The notes below the pieces were generated by a model, which saw nothing but the letters and a program-made list of their open reading frames with translations, was not told the origin of the DNA and made no database searches. Positions 26,126-35,266 of a stretch of 63,523 bases of DNA are shown here, piece after piece. A program made the position numbers and the translations under genes. The stretch lies in assembly GCA_902788705.1 (NCBI GenBank), contig CADALE010000025.1:1-63523 (forward strand), read 5' to 3'. The DNA is from an uncultured Coriobacteriaceae bacterium (GTDB lineage: Bacteria; Actinomycetota; Coriobacteriia; Coriobacteriales; Atopobiaceae). Position 1 is the stretch's first letter; every line of letters begins with the position of its first letter.

Positions 26126-26863
26126 ATGAGCAAGTACTTCTACGACTTCCACGTGCACTCCTGCCTCTCCCCGTGTGGCGACGCCGACAACACGCCCAAC
26201 AACCTGGTGGGCATGGCGTTCCTCAACGGGGTGCGCATCATGGCGCTCACCGACCACAACAGCTCGAGGAACTGCCCGGCCTTCTTTGCCGCGGCGCGCC
26301 GCTTTGGCATCGTGCCGATCGCGGGGATGGAGCTCACCACCTCGGAGGACATCCATGCGGTGTGCCTGTTCGAGACGCTGGAGGACGCCCTTGCGTTCAA
26401 CGACGAGGTGGACACGAGGCGGGTGCGCATCAAGAACCGCGAGGAGATCTTCGGCGAGCAGCTGATACTTGACGATGAGGACAACGTGGTGGGGCACGAG
26501 GAGGACCTGCTTATCAACGCAACCACCATCGCGCTTGACGAGGCGCCGGCCCTGGCCGAGAAGTACGGCGGGATCTGCTATCCAGCGCATATCGACCGGC
26601 CGGCAAACGGGGCCATCGAGATCCTGGGCGACTTCCCGCACTATGTGGGGTTTCACCTGGCCGAGCTGCATGACCGCAGCAAGGCCGACGAGTACGTGCG
26701 CACCTATGGGCTGGAGGGAATACGCCTGCTGTTCAGCTCCGACGCCCATTACCTCGACCAGCTCCGCGAGGGCGAGGACAACGATTGGTTCGAGATCGAC
26801 GACTCGCTGCACGGCGAGGAGCCGATTCGCAGGCACGTGTTCGAAGTACTGAGATCGAGGTAA
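26126..26863 (+). CDS. PHP-domain phosphoesterase
   Basis: 245-residue polymerase-and-histidinol-phosphatase domain protein, a trinuclear-metal phosphoesterase fold. Metal-binding motifs visible: DFHVHSCLS, ALTDHNS, the Glu in GMELTTSEDIHAVCLF, CYPAHIDRP, and SSDAHYLDQL. Substrate unknown; PHP proteins occur in HydABC clusters of Clostridia next to HATPase and DRTGG genes. GTG at 26120 or ATG at 26126 could start it; neither has a Shine-Dalgarno sequence, so translation is probably coupled to the gene ending at 26111. Confidence 0.8.
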   Translation: MSKYFYDFHVHSCLSPCGDADNTPNNLVGMAFLNGVRIMALTDHNSSRNCPAFFAAARRFGIVPIAGMELTTSEDIHAVCLFETLEDALAFNDEVDTRRVRIKNREEIFGEQLILDDEDNVVGHEEDLLINATTIALDEAPALAEKYGGICYPAHIDRPANGAIEILGDFPHYVGFHLAELHDRSKADEYVRTYGLEGIRLLFSSDAHYLDQLREGEDNDWFEIDDSLHGEEPIRRHVFEVLRSR

Positions 26864-26874
26864 CAGGTACCAAG

Positions 26875-27426
26875 ATGAAAGAGCTATCGCTGAACATCCT
26901 CGACGTTGCCGAGAACTCCGTGAAGGCGGGTGCGTCGCTGACGCAGATCCTGCTGACGGAGCGGGGCAACGTGCTGGTGCTGGAGATCGTCGATGACGGC
27001 TGCGGCATGAGCGAGGACGTGGTGCGTTCGGTGGTCGACCCGTTCTACACCACCCGAACCACCCGCAAGGTGGGCATGGGCATCCCGCTGCTCAAGCTGG
27101 CGTGCGAGCAGACGGGCGGCAGCCTCCAGATCAGCTCGGTGACGCAGGAGGCCGACCCGGTCAACCACGGGACGCACGTTCGGGCGACGTTTTACACCGA
27201 CCACATCGACTTCACGCCGCTCGGCGACGTGAGCTCTTCGGTCCTGACGCTAATCCAGGGACACCCTGACACCGACTTCCTCTTCCGCCACCAGAAGGAC
27301 GGAGGGGTTGTGGAGTTGGACACCCGCGAGCTGCGAGAGGTTCTAGAGGATGTGCCCTTGAACAGTTATGATGTTATGCAGTGGATTGGGGGGAATCTAC
27401 AAGAGCAGTATGAGGAGCTGTCATAG
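26875..27426 (+). CDS. HATPase-domain protein (second copy)
   Basis: 183-residue lone histidine-kinase-like ATPase domain. N-box LDVAENSVKAGAS, G1-box EIVDDGCGMSEDVV, and a C-terminal lid/G2 region with TTRKVGMGIPLLKLACEQTGG. It is followed by a ~55-residue tail with no known domain. As with the copy at 24078, there is no phospho-acceptor His domain. The pair may form a phosphorelay or anti-sigma switch connected to hydrogenase expression; this is inference from context. ATG 26875 lies 11 nt after the PHP stop. Confidence 0.75.
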   Translation: MKELSLNILDVAENSVKAGASLTQILLTERGNVLVLEIVDDGCGMSEDVVRSVVDPFYTTRTTRKVGMGIPLLKLACEQTGGSLQISSVTQEADPVNHGTHVRATFYTDHIDFTPLGDVSSSVLTLIQGHPDTDFLFRHQKDGGVVELDTRELREVLEDVPLNSYDVMQWIGGNLQEQYEELS

Positions 27427-27455
27427 GAAGACGGTCTTAACGGAGAGGAATGAGT

Positions 27456-27827
27456 ATGAAGTCACTAGCTGAACTGCAGGCGATCAAGGACCGGATGAAG
27501 GACCGGGTCGTCCTGCGCGACGGAATGGAAGGCAAGCGCGTGGTCGTGGGCATGGCAACCTGTGGCATCGCCGCCGGCGCCCGCCCCGTCCTGAACGCCT
27601 TCGTCGAGGGCGTCAACAAGGCGGGCCTTGAGGGCACCGTCAGCGTTACGCAGACCGGTTGCATCGGCATCTGCCAGTACGAGCCCGTCGTCGAGGTCTT
27701 CGAGCCCGGCAAGGAGAAGGTCACCTACGTCAAGATGACCCCCGAGAAGGCCCAGGAGGTCATCGAGAAGCACCTCAAGGGCGGCAATGTTGTTTCCGAA
27801 TACACCATCGGCTCCGTCGCGGTCTAA
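27456..27827 (+). CDS. Small thioredoxin-like [2Fe-2S] ferredoxin of hydrogenase
   Basis: 123-residue thioredoxin-fold [2Fe-2S] protein. Cysteines in MATCGIAAGA and TQTGCIGICQYEP match the four-ligand arrangement. It is equivalent to the small NuoE-like subunit often found before HydB in bifurcating hydrogenases. Start ATG 27456 preferred: GGAGAG is 8 nt upstream, whereas the ATG at 27450 lies only 2 nt from it. The HydB start follows after 15 nt. Confidence 0.82.
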   Translation: MKSLAELQAIKDRMKDRVVLRDGMEGKRVVVGMATCGIAAGARPVLNAFVEGVNKAGLEGTVSVTQTGCIGICQYEPVVEVFEPGKEKVTYVKMTPEKAQEVIEKHLKGGNVVSEYTIGSVAV

Positions 27828-27842
27828 GTTTGGAGGTTTATT

Positions 27843-29663
27843 GTGATCCGTTCACAAGTACTTATCTGTGGCGGTACCGGCTGCACCTCCTCGGGAAGCC
27901 AGCAGATCCAGGATCGTTTCGAGACTGCACTCGAGCAGAACGACCTGCAGGACGAGGTTAAGCTCGTCCGCACCGGCTGCTTCGGCCTGTGCGAGCTCGG
28001 CCCCGTGGTCATCGTCTATCCCGACGGCACGTTCTACAGCCGCGTCACCCCCGACGACGTCGACGAGATCGTCACCGAGCACCTGCTCAAGGGCCGCCCC
28101 GTGCAGCGCCTGGTCTATGACGACCATGGCAAGGCGCAGGCCGACGAGTTTGGCAACATCGCCCTTTCTGACACCTCGTTCTACAAGACCCAGAACCGCG
28201 TCGTGCTGCGCAACTGCGGCGTCATCAACCCCGAGGACATCGACGAGTACATCGCGATGGACGGCTATGCGGCGCTGGGCAAGGTGCTTACCGAGATGAC
28301 CCCCGAGGAGGTCATCCAGGTGGTCAGCGACTCCGGCCTGCGCGGCCGTGGCGGCGGTGGCTTCCCCACCGGCCGCAAGTGGTCGCTGTGCGCCCCCAAC
28401 AAGGCCGACATCAAGTACGTGGTCTGTAACGCCGACGAGGGCGACCCCGGCGCGTTCATGGACCGCTCGGTGCTTGAGGGCGACCCGCACTGCATCATCG
28501 AGGCCATGGCCATCTGCGGCTATGCCTGCGGCTGCAACAAGGGCTACGTCTACGTGCGCGCCGAGTACCCCATCGCGGTCAAGCGCCTCTCCATCGCCAT
28601 CGCACAGGCCCGCGATTACGGCCTGCTTGGCGAGAACATCTTCGACTCCGGCTTCGACTTCGACATCGAGATCCGCCTCGGCGCCGGCGCCTTCGTGTGC
28701 GGCGAGGAGACGGCCCTCATGACCTCCATCGAGGGCAACCGCGGCGAGCCCCGTCCGCGCCCGCCGTTCCCGGCGGTCAAGGGCCTCTTCGGCAAGCCCA
28801 CGGTCGAGAACAACGTCGAGACCTTCGCCAACATCCCGCAGATCATCCTGCGCGGCGCCGACTGGTTTGCCTCCATGGGCACCGAGCGCTCCAAGGGCAC
28901 CAAGGTCTTCGCGCTGGGCGGCAAGATCAACCACACCGGCCTGGTCGAGATTCCCATGGGCACCACGCTCGAGCACATCATCTACGAGATCGGCGGCGGC
29001 ATCCCCAACGGCAAGAAGTTCAAGGCTGCCCAGACCGGCGGCCCGTCCGGCGGCTGCATCCCCGCAAGCCTGATTGACACCGAGGTCGACTACGACAACC
29101 TCACCGCCATCGGCTGCATGATGGGCTCCGGTGGCCTCATCGTCATGGACGAGGATACCTGCATGGTCGACATGGCCAAGTTCTTCCTCGAGTTCACCGT
29201 CGACGAGTCCTGCGGCAAGTGCACCCCGTGCCGCGTCGGCACCAAGCGCATCCTCGAGCTGCTCGACAAGATCACGGCTGGCAAGGGCACGCTTGAGGAC
29301 ATCGACCGCATCGAGGAGCTGTGCCAGTACGTCAAGCAGAACTCGCTGTGCGGCCTGGGCCAGACGGCTCCCAACCCGGTGCTGGCCACGCTCAAGTTCT
29401 TCCGCGACGAGTACATCGCCCACGTGGTCGACAGGAAGTGCCCCGCTGGCGTCTGCAAGGACCTCCTTACCTTCACGATCGACCGCGACAAGTGCATCGG
29501 CTGCGGCCTCTGCGCCCGCAACTGCCCGGTCAACACCATCGAGCAGACGGATTACGTGGCACCCGGCAAGAAGCGCGCCGCATACCGCATCGATCCGTCC
29601 AAGTGCATTAAGTGCGGTGCCTGCATGAGCAACTGTAAGTTCCACGCTATCAGCAAGCAGTAG
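27843..29663 (+). CDS. hydB: HydB/NuoF-like hydrogenase diaphorase subunit
   Basis: 606-residue NADH-handling subunit of the [FeFe]-hydrogenase. N-terminal thioredoxin-like 2Fe-2S domain (CGGTGCTSSG; CFGLCELGP), FMN/NAD core (GLRGRGGGGFPTGRKW near residue 165; NADEGDPGAFMDRSVLEGDPH; GAGAFVCGEETALMTS), [4Fe-4S] site SCGKCTPCRVGTKR, and two C-terminal ferredoxin clusters (CIGCGLCARNCP, CIKCGACMSNCKF). In electron-bifurcating enzymes this subunit couples NADH and ferredoxin. It starts at GTG 27843 after GGAGG. Paralogous to the gene at 19168. Confidence 0.92.
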   Translation: MIRSQVLICGGTGCTSSGSQQIQDRFETALEQNDLQDEVKLVRTGCFGLCELGPVVIVYPDGTFYSRVTPDDVDEIVTEHLLKGRPVQRLVYDDHGKAQADEFGNIALSDTSFYKTQNRVVLRNCGVINPEDIDEYIAMDGYAALGKVLTEMTPEEVIQVVSDSGLRGRGGGGFPTGRKWSLCAPNKADIKYVVCNADEGDPGAFMDRSVLEGDPHCIIEAMAICGYACGCNKGYVYVRAEYPIAVKRLSIAIAQARDYGLLGENIFDSGFDFDIEIRLGAGAFVCGEETALMTSIEGNRGEPRPRPPFPAVKGLFGKPTVENNVETFANIPQIILRGADWFASMGTERSKGTKVFALGGKINHTGLVEIPMGTTLEHIIYEIGGGIPNGKKFKAAQTGGPSGGCIPASLIDTEVDYDNLTAIGCMMGSGGLIVMDEDTCMVDMAKFFLEFTVDESCGKCTPCRVGTKRILELLDKITAGKGTLEDIDRIEELCQYVKQNSLCGLGQTAPNPVLATLKFFRDEYIAHVVDRKCPAGVCKDLLTFTIDRDKCIGCGLCARNCPVNTIEQTDYVAPGKKRAAYRIDPSKCIKCGACMSNCKFHAISKQ

Positions 29664-29678
29664 AGGAGCCCTGTAGGT

Positions 29679-31372
29679 ATGAATATGGTTAACGTTAAGG
29701 TTAACGGCATTGCCGTAAGCGTGCCCGAGGGCTCAACCATCCTCGAGGCGGCGCGCGTGGCGGGGGTCGAGATCCCCACCCTGTGCTACATGAAGGAGAA
29801 GAACGAGATCGGCGCCTGCCGCATCTGCATCGTCGAGGCCACCAAGACCAGGGGCCTGGTCACCGCATGCGTGTATCCCGTTGTCGAGGGCATGGAGATC
29901 CAGACCAACTCCGAGAAGGTGCGCAAGGCGCGCAAGGCCACGCTCGAGCTCATCCTCTCCACACACGACAAGAAGTGCCTGTCCTGCCCGCGCTCCACTG
30001 ACTGCGAGCTGCAGAGGCTCTGCGTCGAGTACGGCGTTGACGAGGACGCGTACGACGGCTTCAAGCCCGTCTACGAGATTGACGAGTCCACGCCCCACCT
30101 GGTGCGCAACAACAACAAGTGCATCCTGTGCCGTCGCTGCATCGCGGCGTGCAACGAGCAGTTCGTGGGCGTCATCGGCGCCAACGACCGCGGCATCGAC
30201 ACCAACGTTGGCTCGCCGTTCAACCGCCTGCTCAAGGACGTGCCGTGCATCTCCTGCGGCCAGTGCACCGTGGTGTGCCCCACCGGCGCCCTTACCGTGC
30301 GCGACGACACCGACAAGGTCATGGCCGCCATCGCCGACCCCAGCAAGTACGTCGTGGTGCAGACCGCCCCGTCCGTGCGCGCCCAGCTGGGCGAGAGCTT
30401 CGGCATGGCGCCGGGCACCAACGTCGAGGGCAAGATGGTCGCGGCGCTGCGTCGCCTGGGCTTCGACAAGGTGTTCGACACCGACTTCGGTGCCGACCTC
30501 ACCATCGTCGAGGAGGCCAACGAGCTGGTGCAGCGCATCCAGAACGGTGGCGTGCTGCCCATGATCACTTCCTGCTCGCCGGGCTGGGTCAAGTTCTGCG
30601 AGTACTACTATCCCGACCTGCTTCCGCACCTGTCCACCTGCAAGTCGCCGCAGCAGATGCAGGGCGCGGTCACCAAGACCTACTTCGCCGAGAAGATGGG
30701 CATCGACCCGAAGGACATCGTGTCCGTCTCCGTCATGCCCTGCACCGCCAAGAAGTTCGAGATCGGCCGCGACGACCAGTCTGCCGCCGGCGAGGGCATG
30801 CCCGACCTGGACATCTCCATCACCACGCGCGAGCTGGGCTACCTCATCAAGAAGTCCGGCATCAAGTTTGACATGCTTCCCGACGAGCAGTTCGACGATC
30901 CCCTGGGTGAGGACACCGGCGCGGCCGTGATCTTCGGCGCCACCGGCGGCGTCATGGAGGCCGCCGTGCGCACCGCCAACGCGTGGCTCAACGGCGCCAC
31001 CGAGCCCATCGAGCTTACCGCCGTGCGCGGCACCGAGATGGTCAAGGAGACCACCGTCAACGTGGCCGGCACCGAGCTCAAGCTGTGCGTCGCATCCAGC
31101 GGCCAAGGTGCCCAGTACGTCATGGAGAAGCTCGCCGCCGGCAACCCCGAGGGCTGGGGCTTCATCGAGATCATGGGCTGCCCGGGCGGCTGCGTCAACG
31201 GCGGCGGCCAGCCCATCCAGCCGCAGTGGGTGCGCGACTGCGCATGTCGCACGAGAACCCCGCCATCAAGCAGCTCTATGCCGAGTGGTACACCGAGGGC
31301 TATGGCAAGGGCAAGGCGCACCACGCGCTGCACACCAGCTACGTTGCCCGCGAGAGGTATCCCAAGAACTAG
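29679..31372 (+). CDS. hydA: [FeFe]-hydrogenase catalytic subunit, 3' frameshift
   Basis: Catalyses reversible H2 formation. Modules in order: 2Fe-2S domain (1-80), His-Cys ligated cluster (SCPRSTDCELQRLC), two [4Fe-4S] motifs (CILCRRCIAAC, CISCGQCTVVCP), then the H-domain with TSCSPGWVKFCEYY (about 297), VMPCTAKKFE (about 352) and EIMGCPGGCVNGGGQP (about 500). After ...QWVRD (31238) the frame is lost: in this frame translation runs as unrelated sequence to 31397, while the conserved C-terminus SHENPAIKQLY...LHTSYV continues in the -1 frame to 31372. About 15-20 residues normally between GGGQP and SHENP are also missing. Either a real lesion or a sequence error; the active-site motifs are upstream of it. 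Confidence 0.88.
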
Positions 31373-31413
31373 GGGTAAGGCGGGGCAGAGGCCCTGAACA
31401 GCCGCATTAGGCA

Positions 31414-31449
31414 AGGCGCGCCTCGGAGCAACCTCCGAGGCGCGCCTTT
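31414..31449 (+). terminator. Terminator of the hydrogenase operon
   Basis: A perfect 15-bp stem (31414-31428 with 31433-31447) and loop CAAC are followed by TT, about 40 nt after the hydA C-terminal frame ends. Confidence 0.8.
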
Positions 31450-31634
31450 GTGCGTCGGGCGTGTACGGGCGACGTCGGCCGCGGCCCTCGACTGTTGTTT
31501 TGGTCCACACGGCCGCTTGCCTCGGGCGCCAACACGCAACGCTGCTAGAATCAAACGAGCTGTGGAGCGCGGCCGTCCGTGGGCATGGCCCGCGCGCCAC
31601 CAACGTCCTGCCCGCGTCGAGGAGGGAGCGCACG

Positions 31635-32972
31635 ATGAAGTATTTCGGAACCGACGGTTTTCGCGGCAAGGCCAACGAGGGCCTCGATGTTGACCACGCC
31701 TTCAAGATCGGCCGCTTCGTGGGCTGGTACTACGGTGCGCGTACAGGCCGCAAGGCCCGCGTCGTCATCGGCAAGGACACCCGCCGCTCCAGCTACATGT
31801 ACGAGTCTGCCCTGGTGGCGGGCCTGGTTGCCAGCGGCGCCGACGCCTACATGCTGCACGTCATCCCCACCCCGGGCGTAAGCTACGTCACGGCCGACGG
31901 GGCCTTCGACTGCGGCATCATGATCACGGCCAGCCACAACCCCTACACCGACAACGGCATCAAGCTGGTCAACCACAGCGGCGAGAAGATGGATGACGAG
32001 GTGCTCGAGCAGATCGAGGACTACATCGATGGCAAGATCGAGGTGCCGCTGGCCGTCGAGGAGGCCATCGGCCAGACGGTCGACTTCATGCAGGGCCGCA
32101 ACCGCTACATTGCCCACCTCATCGCCAGCGCCAACTTCTCGCTGCAGGGCGTGCGCGTGGGCCTTGACTGCGCCAACGGCGCGGCAAGCTCGGTGGCCAA
32201 GCCCGTCTTTGACGCGCTGGGCGCCGACGTGTACGTGTTCAACAACACGCCCAGCGGCTTCAACATCAACGTGAGCTGCGGCTCCACCCACATCGAGGCG
32301 CTGCAGAGCTACGTGCTGCGCAACCACCTTGACGTGGGCTTTGCCTACGACGGCGACGCCGACCGCTGCATCGCGGTGGACGACCGCGGCCACGTGGTTG
32401 ACGGCGACCTCATCATGTACGTGTGCGCCCGCTACCTCAACAAGCACGGCGGCCTTGCCAAGAGCACCGTGGTGCCCACCGTGATGAGCAACTTTGGCCT
32501 GTTCAAGGCCCTCGAGGAGATTGGCGTGCAGTACGAGGCCACCGACGTGGGCGACAAGTACGTGTACGCGTGCATGCGCGAGAACGGCTACAGCCTGGGC
32601 GGCGAGCAGAGCGGCCACATCATCTTTGGTGACATCGAGAACACCGGCGACGGCATCATGACCTCACTGCGCGTCATGGAGGTCATCCGCGCCGAGAAGG
32701 AGAGCCTCTCCACGCTGGTGCGCCCGGTGAAGCTGTATCCGCAGCTGCTGGTAAACGTACCGGTGAAGGACCGCAACGCGGCCATGGCCGATCCCGCCGT
32801 GCTGGCCGCCGCAAAGGAGGGAGACGCCTTCCTGGCTGGCAACGGCCGCGTGTTCGTGAGGGCCAGCGGCACCGAGAACCTGGTGCGCGTGCTGGCCGAG
32901 GCGCCTACCGACGAGCTGTGCCGCCTGGCCGACGACATCGTGCTGGCGGCGCTCGAGGTGCACAAGCGCTAG
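31635..32972 (+). CDS. glmM: Phosphoglucosamine mutase
   Basis: Interconverts glucosamine-6-phosphate and glucosamine-1-phosphate for UDP-GlcNAc and peptidoglycan synthesis. The 445-residue protein begins MKYFGTDGFRGKANE. It has the phosphoserine motif TASHNPYTDNGIK (Ser near 100), the metal loop AYDGDADRC, the sugar-binding loop GGEQSGH and the phosphate-binding RASGTENLVRVLAEA. ATG 31635 follows GGAGGGAG; the upstream frame is not conserved. It heads a run with acpS, nnr and alr that share envelope and cofactor roles. Confidence 0.95.
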   Translation: MKYFGTDGFRGKANEGLDVDHAFKIGRFVGWYYGARTGRKARVVIGKDTRRSSYMYESALVAGLVASGADAYMLHVIPTPGVSYVTADGAFDCGIMITASHNPYTDNGIKLVNHSGEKMDDEVLEQIEDYIDGKIEVPLAVEEAIGQTVDFMQGRNRYIAHLIASANFSLQGVRVGLDCANGAASSVAKPVFDALGADVYVFNNTPSGFNINVSCGSTHIEALQSYVLRNHLDVGFAYDGDADRCIAVDDRGHVVDGDLIMYVCARYLNKHGGLAKSTVVPTVMSNFGLFKALEEIGVQYEATDVGDKYVYACMRENGYSLGGEQSGHIIFGDIENTGDGIMTSLRVMEVIRAEKESLSTLVRPVKLYPQLLVNVPVKDRNAAMADPAVLAAAKEGDAFLAGNGRVFVRASGTENLVRVLAEAPTDELCRLADDIVLAALEVHKR

Positions 32973-33005
32973 GCCCTGGCGCGCGGCAAGGTAAGGAGGC
33001 TGTCC

Positions 33006-33617
33006 ATGGCGGCGGGCATCGGCGTCGACATGCTTGAGATCGCGCGCATGGAGCGCGCGATGAGGCGTCGCCCGTCCATCCTGCGTCGCCTGTTCACCGA
33101 CGAGGAGCGGGCCTACTGCGACGCCTGCGCCCGTCCGGCCGAGCACTACGCCGCCCGCTTCGCGGCACGCGAGGCCGTGCTTAAGGCGCTGGGCACGGGC
33201 TTTGGCCAGGGCGTGGGTCTCAAGGACGTGTCGGTGCGCAATGACGAGAACGGCCGCCCGACGGCGGTGCTGTCGGGTCGCGCGGCGCAGCTTGCTGCAG
33301 AGCGTGGCGTGCAGGAGGTGGCGCTGTCGCTCTCGCACACCCGCGAGGTGGCCGTGGCCAACGCCGTGATGGTGACGGCCGACGTGCGTCCCAAGGTGGA
33401 GGAGCGGCGCGATCCCGCGGCCGAGCTGCTGGCGTCGTTCAAGAGCGCGCGCACGGTCATCGACGAGCTCGAGCTGCTGCAGCGCGAGGCCCTGATGGAC
33501 GCCGTCTCCCCGCAGGACGACGAGGCATCCGGGCAGGTAGAGGCACAACGGGATGGCTTGGAGGGCGATGCCGCGCAAGGCAACGACCCCGCGCAGCCAA
33601 CGACGAACGGAGTATGA
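33006..33617 (+). CDS. acpS: Holo-[acyl-carrier-protein] synthase with C-terminal extension
   Basis: Transfers 4'-phosphopantetheine from CoA to acyl carrier protein. Residues 1-125 are a normal AcpS: GIGVDMLEIARMERA (metal ligand Asp8) and the FAAREAVLKALGTGF motif, plus SLSHTREVAVA. The last ~75 residues are an acidic, Gln/Glu/Asp-rich extension with a short helical start (LLASFKSARTVIDELELLQREAL) not found in the typical ~120-residue enzyme. ATG follows AAGGAGG. nnr starts four bases after the stop. Confidence 0.9.
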   Translation: MAAGIGVDMLEIARMERAMRRRPSILRRLFTDEERAYCDACARPAEHYAARFAAREAVLKALGTGFGQGVGLKDVSVRNDENGRPTAVLSGRAAQLAAERGVQEVALSLSHTREVAVANAVMVTADVRPKVEERRDPAAELLASFKSARTVIDELELLQREALMDAVSPQDDEASGQVEAQRDGLEGDAAQGNDPAQPTTNGV

Positions 33618-33621
33618 CGGT

Positions 33622-35244
33622 ATGCAGCCGGTGCTGAACATTCAGGACGTGCGAGATGTCGAGAGGGCATTGGACGCTGAGGGCGTCAGCCTCTCCGAGC
33701 TGATGTACCGCGCGGGCGTGGCGGCCTCGCACGAGGTGCGCGACCTCAACGATGACGGGCTGGTCACGGTGTTCGTGGGCACCGGCAACAACGGGGGAGA
33801 CGGCTGGGTGGCCGCCGCGGACCTTTTGCGGCACGGCGTGCCCGTGCGCGTGGTCACGCCCGTCGAGGCCTCGGCCATCCCCTCGGCCCTGGCGCGCGCT
33901 GCGGCCGAGGACGCGCTGCGACAAGGTGTCGAGGCCCTTGTCAAGCCCACGCCCGAGCAGGTGTACGAGCTGCTTGGCCAGTCAGGCACCGTGCTTGACG
34001 CCATCTTCGGCACGGGTTTCCACGGCGAGCCGGGCGACCCCTACAGCTGGTGGATTGATGCCATCAATGCCTCGGGCGTGTCCGTGGTTGCGGTCGACGT
34101 CCCCAGCGGCCTTTCCGCGCAGAGCGGACATGCCGCCGGCGCCTGCGTGTCGGCCGACGTCACCGTAACCATGATCGCCCTCAAGCCGGGCCTGGTGTCC
34201 GACCAGGGGCGCGATGCCTGCGGATCCATCGTGGTGGCACCGCTTGCCGAGCAGACCGAGCGCCTGGCGGTGGGAGCCGACCCCCTGGCCTTTCGCACCG
34301 ACCTCGAGGACTATCTGGACGTGCTGGACACGCCCTCGTCGTCCGTCGACAAGTTCACGCGTGGATCGGTGCTGGTGGTGGGTGGCTCGTCGCGCTTCCC
34401 CGGCGCGGCGATGATGGCTGCCCGGGCCGCGGCGCGTGCCGGCGCCGGCTACGTCACGCTAGCGGTTCCCTCACCCATCGCGCCCATCGTGCAGATGCAG
34501 ATGGTCGAGATTCCCGTCGTGGCGCTGCCGTCGCTTGAGGACGGTACCATCTCGCCGCGCGCGGCCGACCTCGTGCGGCGCCTTGCCAGCAAGCGCAGCG
34601 CCACGCTGGTGGGCCCCGGCATGCGTGCCACGTCGGGCACCGCAAACGTGGTCACCAAGCTGCTCGAAGCCGACATCCCCCTGGTCATCGATGCCGACGG
34701 CCTCAACTGCCTTGCGCACATGGCTGGCGGCCACCTCGACGCGGCGCCCCAGTTGCTGCGGCGCCGTTGTCCGGTGGTGCTCACGCCGCATCGTGGCGAG
34801 CTTGGCCGCCTGGTGGGATGCTCCGACAACATGCCCGACTCGCTTGCCAGCTGCATCGAGGCGGCGCGCAGCATCGTGTGGGAGGTGGGCGGCCGCGAGC
34901 TGTGCGTGGTTGCCAAGGGTCCTGCCACCGCCTGTGTGGGCGTCGAGGTGGCCCTGCTGCCCAAGCCAGGCCCGGCGGCGCTTGCCACGGCCGGGTCGGG
35001 CGACGTCCTGGCCGGCATCATGGCGTCGCTTCTGGCACAGGGCCTGGCCGACGGCGACGCCATCGAGAACCTGCCGCTGGTGGCAGCCCTCGCCTGCGAG
35101 GTGCACGCCTATGCGGGCTCCATCGCGGCCGAGCGCTACGGCTCGCGCGGCGTGATGGCCGGCGACGTGATAGAGGCCATTGGCTTGGCAAGCGACACGC
35201 TGGCCGAGCACATCATGTTCCCCGACGCGGCGTTTGCCGATTAG
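33622..35244 (+). CDS. nnr: Bifunctional NAD(P)HX epimerase / dehydratase
   Basis: Repairs hydrated NAD(P)H. The N-terminal YjeF domain (about 1-215) carries the epimerase motif FVGTGNNGGDGWVAA, and DAIFGTGFHGEPGD. The C-terminal ADP-dependent dehydratase (about 240-530) has VVGGSSRFPGAAMMAARAA, DADGLN and the GSGDVLAGIMASLLAQG nucleotide site. 540 residues, matching the fused bacterial enzyme. ATG 33622 lies four bases after the acpS stop; the earlier in-frame ATG at 33553 overlaps acpS and is not conserved. Lies just before alr as in many bacteria. Confidence 0.93.
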   Translation: MQPVLNIQDVRDVERALDAEGVSLSELMYRAGVAASHEVRDLNDDGLVTVFVGTGNNGGDGWVAAADLLRHGVPVRVVTPVEASAIPSALARAAAEDALRQGVEALVKPTPEQVYELLGQSGTVLDAIFGTGFHGEPGDPYSWWIDAINASGVSVVAVDVPSGLSAQSGHAAGACVSADVTVTMIALKPGLVSDQGRDACGSIVVAPLAEQTERLAVGADPLAFRTDLEDYLDVLDTPSSSVDKFTRGSVLVVGGSSRFPGAAMMAARAAARAGAGYVTLAVPSPIAPIVQMQMVEIPVVALPSLEDGTISPRAADLVRRLASKRSATLVGPGMRATSGTANVVTKLLEADIPLVIDADGLNCLAHMAGGHLDAAPQLLRRRCPVVLTPHRGELGRLVGCSDNMPDSLASCIEAARSIVWEVGGRELCVVAKGPATACVGVEVALLPKPGPAALATAGSGDVLAGIMASLLAQGLADGDAIENLPLVAALACEVHAYAGSIAAERYGSRGVMAGDVIEAIGLASDTLAEHIMFPDAAFAD

Positions 35245-35266
35245 CGGGGCTAGAGGGAGGATTGTC

